64,000 bases of DNA. Origin: Pyropia yezoensis. Taxonomy: Eukaryota; Rhodophyta; Bangiophyceae; Bangiales; Bangiaceae. The notes below the pieces were generated by a model, which worked only from the letters and a program-made list of their open reading frames with translations, was not told the DNA's origin and did no database searches. Shown here in pieces: positions 11,477 to 20,710 of the stretch (position 1 is its first letter; each line of letters starts with the position of its first letter). Where the stretch lies: the NCBI GenBank assembly GCA_009829735.1, contig CM020618.1, positions 10,941,119 through 11,005,118 on the forward strand, in the 5' to 3' direction. The position numbers and the translations under genes are program-made.

Positions 11477-13454
11477 CTAGGCATGCATGCTAGACTCTCC
11501 AACCCCACGGCCCTCGCCCTCACGTGGAGGCGAGCGGCGAGACCCACGTCGATAACGCTCCCCACCAGTCGGTGGGGCCGGCGGCTCCAAGTCGGAGCCG
11601 TCGCGCCCCTCACGGTCGCGCAAGTGGCGATGACCGCGGCTGCTCTTCTGCTTAGTCTTGCGCGCAAGTTGGCGACGTAGACGCCGGACCGACTCCGACT
11701 CTGACGGAGTAGAGGACTCAGAGACGGAGTAAGACAACTCGTCTTCCGACACGGAGGGAGAGCGCCGTGAGCGTCGGCGACGACGGCGAGGAGGCGAGTA
11801 TGCCCGGCTCGCACGACGTTTGCCTTGCCCAAGTGGGGCTGGCTGGGGCATAATAGCCCCAATACGAGCCAACTCGGCCGTCATAAGCTCCGCCACCGAC
11901 TCGCAACTCGCGGTCGCCACCGCAGTACGAACGCGCTCCTCAAGTTGAGGAGTCTCGGAAACTTGAAGGGTTGCGGTCGACGCGGCCAACCAGGAAATGG
12001 TGCGCACCAACGTAATGATCATCATTTCCGAGGTCAGAGGCGTGGCCGGTAACACCAGCTTGGGGTATACCGTCAGAAGGGTGGCCCCCAAGTTGGGGGA
12101 CACCGGGGTGGACGACTCAATGGCCACGATTATCGGGATGTCCCCGTGCGGCTGGTAGGGGACAGGAGGAAGCGGAGGGGCCCGCCGAGGTGGCGGTGCC
12201 CGAGTTTAACTGCGGCCCCTACTCGGGGCCCCCGCAGTGGGTTGAGTCATATAGTCATCGTGGGAGGGCACGGCCATCACTATGGCCTTGTCCGGGGGCG
12301 GCGCAGTGTGGCGATCCACCCCCGGGGCATACGGGTAGTCCCCGATGCCCAACCCCTCTCGTAGCACCACAAGGCCGTCGTGAAGTGCACGAGCGACCCA
12401 TACGAACTGGCGAAGTGCGCCATCGTCCTTGGGCCCACGAGTGGGGCGGCGCAACTTGTGCTCGATGCTCTCCCACTCGATAAACTTGTGGAGGTGGAGC
12501 ATCTCCTCAAGTAGAGTGAGTTGTCCTGATGAGCATCCCTCAGCAACTAGCTGAGGGGCGAGCTGTTCCAAACCTTGGATAAGCCAAAGGGGGAGAAGCC
12601 AGAGAATCCCCCGCCGCTGGACACAGGACACCCAGGTCGACATGACCTCGAGAAGCCACTGGGTGGCCAACATGGCCCACACCAGGTGATCAGGGCCAGC
12701 CGTCAACATGACGGAGCCGAAGTGGTCGAGTAACGCGGTAGCAACGCAGGGAACCCGTAGGGGACATCGACGGTAGCAACACAGGGAACCTGTAGGGGCC
12801 ATCAGCTTGAGGCCACCACTCGGGCTTCTTCGGGTAGTACTGCTCCTTACTGGCTGCGGACTGCTGCGGAGACTCAAGTTGAGCCGAGGTCACCAAGTAG
12901 GGACCTCGCCGGAAGTCCTTCTCCATCCGCACATCAAAGTGATGAGTGTGCGGGTCAGCCTCGTGAAGGTACAGGGGGCGAGTTGCCACAGCGTCCCAAT
13001 TGAAGGTCGGCAAGTCGCCGGGACCCGGGATAGTTCCCCCGCGGTCCACCATGGCCTTGGCCCGCTGTACGTCTTCGACCTCCTCATCGTCCAGGAAGGC
13101 AAACTGGTCCGTCCTGAAGCCGGCAGGGAACCCGACCCTACGGGGATACTTCTCCCGTAGGCGGTCCCAAACCCGACCCATCGCTGTGCCAAGTCGGCCA
13201 CAGCGAAGAACAGTTAACCCCGCCTCATACAGAGGCCAAGCGGGGTAGAACCACCGCCCCAAGGCCTCACGTGGGACGACTTGGCCCGCTTCCGGGGGAG
13301 ATCCCGCCGTCAACCCAAAGCCGGGTGACGCGGGAGTCCCATCCCCCGGAGTAACCGCGGAGCCCCCGCCGGAAGTCCCGGCGGGCGCTGCACCGTAGGA
13401 GGTGTCCTCCATACGTTCGTCAAGGGAGTCCGTCTCCACCCCCGGGGTCGCCAT
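11477..13454 (-). pseudogene. Antisense ORF region of retrotransposon E2 (aORF-E2, broken)
   Basis: Opposite-strand coding region between pol and the 3' LTR. The N-terminal part (ATG at 13454, MATPGVETDSLDERME) contains the core shared with E3: a W-x-R....YP..V..P.G...D block and an RPLYL..AD.H..H..VR block. The distal part ends in a serine/arginine-rich tail (PPRRRRRRSRRSPSVSEDEL). It has a small number of breaks. No known protein family was recognised. Confidence 0.5.
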
Positions 13455-13778
13455 GGCTCTCCCCAAGTTGGGGAGAGACGCCCTGGCTACAGCGGCACGA
13501 GACCCGCCTCGAGTTGAGGGGGGCTCGGATCGTGGGTAGATGGGTGGCCTCCCCAGCGTGGGGCGGCCCAGGGGAAGGTGAAGGGGATGTGGTGGTGGTG
13601 GTGAAGTGAGAACCGGGGAGAGCGAGCTGCCGAGTGGGCAAGCTTGAGGAGAGGGGCGGTCAACGTAACCGCCTCCACATCCGCGTTCGTACTCTAGGGG
13701 GGACAGCAAGTCGCGCCCCCAACGCCGAGACGTGCGTTTACGCACTCCCTCACAGGGCCGACCGGGTCGGTCGGAACT

Positions 13779-13791
13779 GAGAAGAGGGGAG
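13779..13791 (+). other. Polypurine tract of E2
   Basis: GAGAAGAGGGGAG abuts the TGTGGCA start of the LTR and fixes the element as plus-oriented. Confidence 0.75.
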
Positions 13792-14260
13792 TGTGGCAGT
13801 ATTGACCCCCAGGTAGGGGGGCAACACGTGCCATGCAAGGGGCGGCAGGCCACTAGCCTGACCCGTTCCTCCCCCTGCATTTGGGTCCATATTCCCTAAG
13901 TTCGGGATAGTTAGCTTAGTAGTAATTCCACCTTGGATTTGGGGGGTTTCTGCATTTATCGTCTTGAATTTTCGTGTGGCCCGGTGGGCAGGTGCTGGGG
14001 TGGAAGATTCTGAGTGGCGAGATTCTGAGGGAACACTGGGGGGATAAGGGGAGGGACAGCGGGGCGTGGCCCTGCGTCCCCGTCCCGACCAAGAAACTGT
14101 TGGACCACACACCATCTTCTTGTTTGTCAGTGAGGGGATTGCCCCACAACAGGGATAGAGTGTGTGCGACTTGCACTTCTTCCGGTTCCCCCGACACGGG
14201 AGGCAGCCCTTGTACACCGCCCCAACTTGGGTGTTGCGTGTGCGAGAGGTTTTTGCCACA
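13792..14260 (+). repeat. 3' LTR of E2 (469 bp)
   Basis: Perfect 7-bp inverted ends TGTGGCA / TGCCACA. The left neighbour is a polypurine tract; the right neighbour is transposase coding sequence on the minus strand that is cut exactly at this point. Confidence 0.82.
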
Positions 14261-14600
14261 ACCACGGCCGGTCCTTCAAAGCTCGATACACGCGGACAAA
14301 TACAGCGCGAGAGACGCGAAAGCGACGCTCAAAATCGGCCTCCGAGTACACAGGAGGGGCACCATTCACACCAAAATAGTCACGTAAGATACAAAACATG
14401 CCAAGCGCAAAGTCCCGTGGCTTTTTCTGCCGGCCCCACGCAGATCCGCGGTACCTCAGCCGCTTCCCACGGTGGGTCGCGCGCACACGGCGGCGATAAC
14501 GCCGCAGAACGGAAAGGTGAGCAGCAACGGCCGAGGCCGCCTCAATGTCCTCCTGGTCCTGCATCAGCGCGCAAACGTCCAGATCAAGCTCCTCCTCCAT
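14261..14600 (-). pseudogene. PIF/Harbinger transposase, N-terminal fragment cut by E2
   Basis: Minus-strand frame from ATG 14600, acidic then basic, with YFGVNGAPPVYSEADFERRF and VRVYRALKDRPW before coding ends at the LTR of E2. The same block (YFGVDGRPPVHGEADFERRF...) occurs in the fuller transposase at 59307-61091, which assigns it to the DDE_Tnp_4 / PIF-Harbinger type. All three catalytic residues lie in the missing C-terminal part, expected beyond the left edge of the window. This was the oldest layer of the nest. Confidence 0.75.
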
Positions 14601-16263
14601 GCCGGCGGGTACACAGGTCTATTGGCGGGGGGGGAAGGAGCTAATGGCAGGCGTAGGGACGCGGGTGACGACGATGGTGGGCGTGACGACGACGACGATG
14701 AGCGTGGCGGCGGTGGCGACGGCGGTTGGCGTGGTTGGCCACCCCCCCAGGAATCGGCCCCACGGCCAGTGTCGCAACGGACACGCCGCGCCCCCCCCCC
14801 CCAACCCCCCAAAACATGCTTGCAGAGGGCGGTCGGGTGGCCAGAGCACGCCAGCACATTCCTATCTTCGCGTCGGCCAATCAAGGGCAAGAAATCGGGC
14901 AAACGCTGTGCCCCCTGTCCTCCCCCCTCATCCAGTCGCCACAGGGGCGCGATGCGGTCGGGCCCCCGCACGCTCATCCGCCACCAGCAAGAAGACACTG
15001 TTGGCAGGGGGAGGGGGCTCGGCGGCCGTTCCGAGGCTTTGCCGCCTGCATCAATTCACCCAATCAGCGGGCGGCAATCACTGTGGCGCCGCCGCCCCTC
15101 CACGCCAGGTGCCCATTCCACGCAGTTCTGGAGGGGGGGGCGCTTTCGCTATCGCTGCCGGAAATCAACGGTCCCAGGGGGGATGGCAACAAAGCACGCA
15201 CGTGTTGTCATGAGACCGCGGTGTGGATTGCCGCCGGCATCAACCACGTCCCGTCGGGATAGCCGGCATGCGCTTCGGCACACGAGGGCGATATCACTTC
15301 AGAAAGCCGACGGCGGGGCGCATCAAGCGCCAGTCGGGAGGCGATCGTCGGGCGACGCGGACGCGATCGTCTACGTCTAGAATGGTATTCAGAAAATTGC
15401 CACGCGGCACGCTACGGACTCTCCAGATCGCCTGCCAGAGGGCCTCGAGAATGGGGAATGGTCTTGGTCCTCCCCCATTTCTGAAACAAATGGGGCGGGA
15501 CCAAGACCAACCCCCATTCCTGAATCTCAATCGACAAGGAGTTACCGGCGGTCGGGTAAATGACTTCAAAACGCTTGCAATAGTCTTGGGGTCCCAGTGT
15601 TGCTACAGGCACCCGACCAACCCGTTCATTGCCGAATCGACCACATTTGTGTCATATTGGGGTGGTTTGGGGGGCAATGTTCTACCACGTGTACATATTC
15701 GGTTGGGGTTGGCTGTTGAGGGGCGTGCTCTTATGAATCAACACGGGATTCCCACGAGGCACAAGACTAATACATGTGCCGAACCAGGTTTACATATTGC
15801 ATACATAATACATAGATTGTGTTGGGTTCCTGCCGAACTTGGGGTCGTGAAACAGCCAAGATAAACTCGCTTTAGTTGTTGGCTGTGCCGTTATCTATAC
15901 ACGGCATGGGGAGGACACTAATGTTTAGATCGTGACAACTATTTAGTAGCTGTTGAGCGCCGTGAGTGGGCTCGCGACTTATTGCGCCAGGCGACGAGTG
16001 CGCGACACCACCGCTGTCGGCCGGCCCCCTCCACCACCGCCGCGCCTTCCGGCGGCTTTGCCCTTCACTCGCGTGGCCGACGCTTTCTGTCACGGATCCC
16101 GGCTTCCCCGCCACCCCCCCATCCCTCTGCCTTCTTGCTGTTTGTGACCAGACCCCGACGGCAAGGTGAGCGGCGACGCGCAGTGGGCCCGCCGGTCGTC
16201 CGACTTCCCCGTTCTTCCCCCTGACATCCACCTCGTTGCACCGCCGCTTTTTTTGTGGCGGTC
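14601..16263. other. Intergenic region upstream of amine oxidase gene
   Basis: No convincing gene. The first ~600 bp are G/C-skewed simple sequence with several overlapping frames and no recognisable protein. From about 15550 to 15950 the composition shifts to AT-richer DNA with plain unstructured sequence, which would suit the promoter region of the gene starting at 16264. A hairpin is listed separately. Confidence 0.5.
15447..15522. repeat. Imperfect inverted repeat (hairpin, ~34-bp arms, 7-nt loop)
   Basis: Arms 15447-15480 and 15488-15522 share the core GGTCTTGGTC / GACCAAGACC and CCCCATTT / AAATGGGG, separated by CTGAAAC. It could be a small foldback remnant or a transcribed hairpin. 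There is no visible target duplication. Confidence 0.6.
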
Positions 16264-19200
16264 ATGATGGGCGACCCCCATGCCCATGTCGCCGCTGCCG
16301 GCGCCCCTGCCGACGCCGAGTCGCCCCGCGGCGGCGGCGGCGGCGGCGGCGGACCAGCGGCGGCGGCGGCCAAGCGAGCACGCCCTACGCTGCCACCACC
16401 CCCACCTCCGCCGCCGGCCGCCGCGGCGGCCGCTTCTCCCCCGGCGCGAGGCGCCGACGCGGCGGCCGCCGCCCCCCCCACTGCCACCACCCCAGCGGTC
16501 ACCCCCGCACCCACCCCCGCTGCCGACACCCCCGCGCCCGCACCCTCCCCCACCCCCACCCCCACCCCGACCCCCACCCCCACCGCACCCAGTGTCACCC
16601 CCGCCGCTGCCACCGCCGCTGCTGCTTCCGCCGTGACCTGCCCCGCTGCTGCGGCCGCCGGCTCCCTCCCAGCCATCCTCGCTCCCGCGGGTGCCACCCC
16701 CCCCGCCACCGCCCCCGCGTCACCCAGCGCCCCCTCGCGGGAGGATTACGACGGCGACGGTGGCGCCGGCGCCGGCGCTGGCGACGGCTGCACCACCACC
16801 CCTGCCCGGCGAAAGCCGGCGTCGTCCAATGATGCGGCGGCCGACGACGGGGCGGGTGGCGACGGCGACGGCGGTGGCGGGTCGCCGCGGGGGGGGTCGC
16901 CGCGGAGACTGGGGGGGAACGCCGCGCCGACCGGGGGGGGCGCTGTGAAGAGAGGCACCCCGCCGGGCTCCTCTGTCGCCCCCACCGTTACCAGTGCCGG
17001 CGCTGCCGCTTCGCCCGCCGCTGCGCCCGCCGACGGGGTTGCCAAGGCGCCGCCGCGTCGGTCGCCCCTCCCGTCGAACGCAGCCGCGTCAGCTGCCTCG
17101 CCGCCTCTCCCACTGCGGGCGGGGGGGGAGCCGCTCTCGCCGGCCGCCGCGTCGTCCCCACCTTCCCCACCCACCGCGGCGAGGCCGCTCTTTGCGGCCT
17201 CACCGTCCGTGTCTTCTGCTTCGTCGCCGTCGCCGCCGCCATCCACAGTTCCGGTGTCCGTTGCCGCCGCCGCCTCTCCTGCTGCCGCCGCTTCCACTGC
17301 CGAGCCGCCTTGCGCCACCAAGCCCGTGGTGGCTCCCTGCGGGGGCACTCCTCCTTGCGCGGCCTCCCCGCTGGGCGACGGTGCCGCTCCCAGCGGGGTG
17401 TCTCCGCCGCCACCCCGCGCGACGTCGCCGCCTCCCCCCGGCCGCGTACCGTCCCCGTCGCCACCCCCCCCTGGCCCACTAGTCCCCCCACCGGCGGCGT
17501 CTCCATCGCCCTCCGCCGGCGGCAGCCTGCGGCCGGGTCCGGCGGCGCCTGCTTCTCCGTCGCCCTGCCCGACCGCGTCTACCCCCTCCACCCGCTCGGG
17601 GCTGCTTGCACGGCCGCCTCCGTCGGACACGCCGCCCGCGCCGTCTGGGTCGCCATCCCCTGCCGGCACGCCCGCCCAGACGCCATCGGCGCCCGATGCA
17701 GCGACCGCGGGCAGCGCTGACGCCGGAGCGGCAGGCGGTCGTGCTGCGCCGGGCAGCAGCCGCCCGCTGGCCCCGTCTCCGGGGTCCACGACGCCTGTGC
17801 CTGCCGTGGCGGTGGTGTCCCCACTGGCAGCTGACGCGGCGCCGCCACGGAGCGTGCTCGTTATCGGCGCTGGGCTGGCGGGCCTGGCCGCCGCCCGGGA
17901 GCTGGCTGCTACTGGCTTTACCGTGACCGTGCTGGAGGCGCGCCCTCGCCTGGGTGGCCGCGCCATCACGGACTGGTCCATGGGCTGCCCCGTCGACATG
18001 GGCGCTGCCTTTGTCCATGGCATCGACGGGAACCCGCTGTCGCCACTAGTATCTGCCGCAGAGGTGGAGCTGTACAATCCTCGGGAGGTGTCGTCGCTCT
18101 ACAACAGTGACGGGAGCGTCATCCCGCGGGAGGATGACCAAATGATGATTGCCCTGTGGCGTCGCATGATGACCATGACGGAAAGCTTTGTGCGCAAGCC
18201 CCCCCTGTCCACGGTCTCCTCCTTGGACGTGCCCCTGAGCGAGCTTATCGAGCAGCTGACTGAGGTGCTGGAGCTCACTCCCGCCCAGGCGGCAGCGCTG
18301 ATGTGGCACGTGTGCAACACGGAGATGCCCTGCGCGGCGGACCTCCGCGACCTGTCGGCCAAGCACTGGGACATGGACGTGTACCACGCGTTTAAGGGGG
18401 AGCACCCCGTCTTGTGCACAGGCTACTCGGCGCTAGTGGCCAAGCTCGCAGCGGGCACCGTCGTGCACACGAGCACCGTGGTGCAGACCATAGAGTGGGA
18501 TGTGCCAATTGAGCCACCGGCCGGGGGTGGGGGGCGCGCCGCCGCCCCTGCCGGCGCCGTGGGCTGCTCGTCCCCCGCTGGTGCCAAACCCGCCGGCAAC
18601 CTCCCGCTGGGCGTGCGCGTGACCGCCACGGTACCGGGCGGCGGCACCCGCACCTACGCTGCCCGGTCGGTGATTGTGACGCTGCCGCTTGGGGTCCTCA
18701 AGGCCGGCGACGTGGCGTTTGCTCCTCCCCTGCCGCGGTGGAAGGCGACGCCGATTGGGCGGCTCGGGAGCGGTCTGCTCAACAAGGTGGCCCTCCGGTT
18801 TGCCGCCCCGTTTTGGCCCCCCACCGCCGACTATGTGGCCCACGCGGCGGGCAATGGAAACCCGTCCACCCGGTGCACGCACTTTCTGTTCCTCTCGCTT
18901 GCCGCCGCGACGGGCGCGCCGGTGCTGGTTGCGTTCCTTGCCGGTTCGGCCGCCGAAGCGGCCGAGGCGGAACCCGACGCCGCCCTCGTGGCGTCGACCA
19001 TGCGCGTCCTTCAAGGCATCTTCCCCGCCGCGCCCGCGGCGCCGCTCGCACACGTCGTTACCCGCTGGCGATCCGACCCGTACGCCCGCGGCTCCTACTC
19101 GTACCCCGCCGTCGGCGCCACCCCCGACGACTACACCTCCATGGCCTCCCCGGTGGGGTCCACCCTCCGGTGGGCGGGGGAGGCGACCAGCCGGGAGCAC

Positions 19201-19542
19201 CCGTCCACCGCCCACGGCGCGTACGTGTCGGGCCTGCGCGAGGCGATGCGCCTGCTGCGCGACGACGGGGGGGGCCTGTCGACGGCGGCGCTGGCGCTCG
19301 TCGAGGCCCAGGTGACAGGCATGGCCCACCCGCCGGGGGGGTCGGGCACCCGCCTGCGGTGGCGGCGGCGGCCACCCCCGCCGCAGGGGGGGGAGGGCGG
19401 GGGGGTGGCGTCGGCCGTCGCCGCCCCTGCTGCCGTCGCCCCCGCTGCCGCGGCGACAGCGGCGGCGGCGACGCCGGCCGGCGGCACCCCGCAGCGGCCG
19501 TCGCGGCGGCGCAAGCGGGCGCGCCCGGCAGTTGCGTCTTGA
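16264..19542 (+). CDS. Flavin amine oxidase (polyamine oxidase / LSD1-like) with long low-complexity N-terminus
   Basis: Single-exon gene, 1092 residues from ATG 16264 (a second ATG is adjacent; the frame is open slightly upstream without ATG). Residues 1-~525 are Ala/Pro/Ser/Gly-rich with no fold visible. The enzyme starts at ~530 with the FAD Rossmann motif VLVIGAGLAG (G535, G537, G540), acidic E558 and LGGRAI. The C-terminal FAD motif is WAGEATSREHPSTAHGAY (970-987). A Lys in GLLNKVALRF (K841) matches the flavin-contacting lysine of LSD1 and polyamine oxidases, and RWRSDPYARGSYSY resembles LSD1. No SWIRM or tower domain is seen. The C-terminus RRRKRARP (1081-1088) looks like a nuclear localisation signal. 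Expected chemistry is FAD-dependent oxidation of a secondary amine (polyamine or methyl-lysine); the substrate cannot be chosen. Confidence 0.88.
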   Translation: MMGDPHAHVAAAGAPADAESPRGGGGGGGGPAAAAAKRARPTLPPPPPPPPAAAAAASPPARGADAAAAAPPTATTPAVTPAPTPAADTPAPAPSPTPTPTPTPTPTAPSVTPAAATAAAASAVTCPAAAAAGSLPAILAPAGATPPATAPASPSAPSREDYDGDGGAGAGAGDGCTTTPARRKPASSNDAAADDGAGGDGDGGGGSPRGGSPRRLGGNAAPTGGGAVKRGTPPGSSVAPTVTSAGAAASPAAAPADGVAKAPPRRSPLPSNAAASAASPPLPLRAGGEPLSPAAASSPPSPPTAARPLFAASPSVSSASSPSPPPSTVPVSVAAAASPAAAASTAEPPCATKPVVAPCGGTPPCAASPLGDGAAPSGVSPPPPRATSPPPPGRVPSPSPPPPGPLVPPPAASPSPSAGGSLRPGPAAPASPSPCPTASTPSTRSGLLARPPPSDTPPAPSGSPSPAGTPAQTPSAPDAATAGSADAGAAGGRAAPGSSRPLAPSPGSTTPVPAVAVVSPLAADAAPPRSVLVIGAGLAGLAAARELAATGFTVTVLEARPRLGGRAITDWSMGCPVDMGAAFVHGIDGNPLSPLVSAAEVELYNPREVSSLYNSDGSVIPREDDQMMIALWRRMMTMTESFVRKPPLSTVSSLDVPLSELIEQLTEVLELTPAQAAALMWHVCNTEMPCAADLRDLSAKHWDMDVYHAFKGEHPVLCTGYSALVAKLAAGTVVHTSTVVQTIEWDVPIEPPAGGGGRAAAPAGAVGCSSPAGAKPAGNLPLGVRVTATVPGGGTRTYAARSVIVTLPLGVLKAGDVAFAPPLPRWKATPIGRLGSGLLNKVALRFAAPFWPPTADYVAHAAGNGNPSTRCTHFLFLSLAAATGAPVLVAFLAGSAAEAAEAEPDAALVASTMRVLQGIFPAAPAAPLAHVVTRWRSDPYARGSYSYPAVGATPDDYTSMASPVGSTLRWAGEATSREHPSTAHGAYVSGLREAMRLLRDDGGGLSTAALALVEAQVTGMAHPPGGSGTRLRWRRRPPPPQGGEGGGVASAVAAPAAVAPAAAATAAAATPAGGTPQRPSRRRKRARPAVAS

Positions 19543-19813
19543 GGGGGTCACCCGCCCCTCCGCGGGAGGGGGGACAGCCGAGGGTGGGATAGGGAGAGGG
19601 GGCAGCACGGTAGAGCACTGGCACGTGCCGCCCATGAATGCCGTTTTTTTTTCCCTTCTGCACCCGTTGACGGTCCCGTCGCCAGTTGTGTAGGGGGCCG
19701 TTTGCCGACGCGCGGGCGTGCCGGCCTCAAACCCTCCCTCCCCCCGCTCCCCTGCACTCCCACCGCCTCTGCCTGCCTGCCCCCATCCCCCCCCGCGCGC
19801 CGTCCGCGGTGGT

Positions 19814-20022
19814 TTACACAAACGACTCGAGGCGGGCGACGAGGTGGCCAAACGCCGCGTCCACGGCCGCGACGCCCTCCCCCCCTCCCTCCCCCTCGGC
19901 GGTGCCCACCACCGCCCGCGCTTCGGCGCCCAGCGCTCGGACGCCAGTGACCATGGCCGGCAACGGCACCGCCATCTCCGCGTAGAGGTCCGCCATGGCC
20001 GCAGCGCCGGCGTCTGACGTCC

Positions 20023-20053
<31 letters not shown>

Positions 20054-20610
20054 GTCGCCGCCGTCGCCGGCGGCCCCTCCCGCGGCGACGGCGTACGTGG
20101 CGACGCGGACAAAGTGCCAAAAGTCGCGCCAGCAGGCGGCCGCCCGGAAGGGTGGGTGGAGCTCCCCCCCGGCGTCAAAGATGCCCGGGTGCGCCGCCCC
20201 CACCGCCGCCCGCGCGGCGGCAATGACCCCGTCAACCGAGTCGCGGAGGGTGGCGGCGGCCGCGGCGGTGGCCGCCGATGCGGCCGCCGCCCGCAGCTCG
20301 TCGTCGGTGAGGAAGCGGCCGGCCGCCTGTGCCGCGGAAGCGGTCGCCCCCAATGACGACGACGACGACGACGGCCGACCACCGTCGCCGTCGTCCGCGG
20401 CGGCTGCGGTGAGGCGCGCCGGGTCAAACAGCGGCGCCTCCCGCTGCCGCGCAATGAGCGCCTCGGCACGGGGGGACAGCCCCGCCGCCGCACCCGCCGT
20501 CACCGCGTCAGCGCGGGCGGGGCGGGGGGCGCCGCCGCCGCCGCCGCGGGGTGCCCCCGCCGTCGCCGACACAACGAGCGACTGGGAGGGGCGGCAGCGG
20601 GTGAGCCCGC

Positions 20611-20641
<31 letters not shown>

Positions 20642-20710
20642 GCCACCGTAGCGGCGGCCGGCCGGCCCCCCAAGGATGGGGGCGGGGAGGAAGGCTGGCG
20701 ACGACGCCAT
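19814..20710 (-). CDS. Nuclear-encoded phycobiliprotein-like (phycobilisome/globin-fold) protein, plastid-targeted
   Basis: Single-exon, 298 residues from ATG 20710 to TAA. Residues 1-~50 look like a plastid transit peptide: MASSPAFLPAP with an early Phe, no acidic residues, a Gly-rich stretch and a VVSATA cleavage-like site. From ~90 the order of blocks follows phycobiliprotein alpha/beta subunits: FLTDDELR (helix start), a Ala-rich helix, HPGIFDAGGELHPPFR, then AACWRDFWHFVRVATYAVAAG. C193, R195 and D196 match the Cys84-x-Arg-Asp chromophore site. ADLYAEMAVPLPAMVTGVRA (241-259) matches the helix after it. A poly-Gly insertion (~214-229) is unusual. It faces the amine oxidase gene tail to tail, 271 bp apart. 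Known alpha/beta subunits are plastid-encoded in red algae, so this is a divergent nuclear paralogue or a biogenesis factor. Confidence 0.8.

Larger units (their letters stand above)
9160..14260 (+). mobile_element. Ty3/Gypsy chromodomain-type LTR retrotransposon E2 (3' half)
   Basis: The 3' half of a second Ty3 element. The left part is displaced off the window by E1, which interrupts the end of its RT domain. RNase H, integrase and chromodomain, an antisense ORF region, a polypurine tract and the 3' LTR follow. It is inserted in a PIF/Harbinger transposase gene, whose coding sequence resumes after 14260. The expected 5-bp target duplication is ACCAC (14261-14265); its partner is off the window. 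Confidence 0.88.

Noticed and set aside
14472-15380. 302-codon plus-strand frame upstream of the amine oxidase
   Set aside because: It begins antisense to the Harbinger transposase fragment and continues through simple sequence; no recognisable protein.
16746-18077. 443-codon minus-strand frame opposite the amine oxidase N-terminus
   Set aside because: It is the complement of the Ala/Pro-rich low-complexity region and has no independent start context or motif.
18433-20493. 686-codon minus-strand frame spanning the amine oxidase 3' end and the phycobiliprotein-like gene
   Set aside because: It runs antisense to a clear enzyme domain and in another frame through the phycobiliprotein-like gene; its sequence is Arg/Gly/Pro-rich and matches nothing known.
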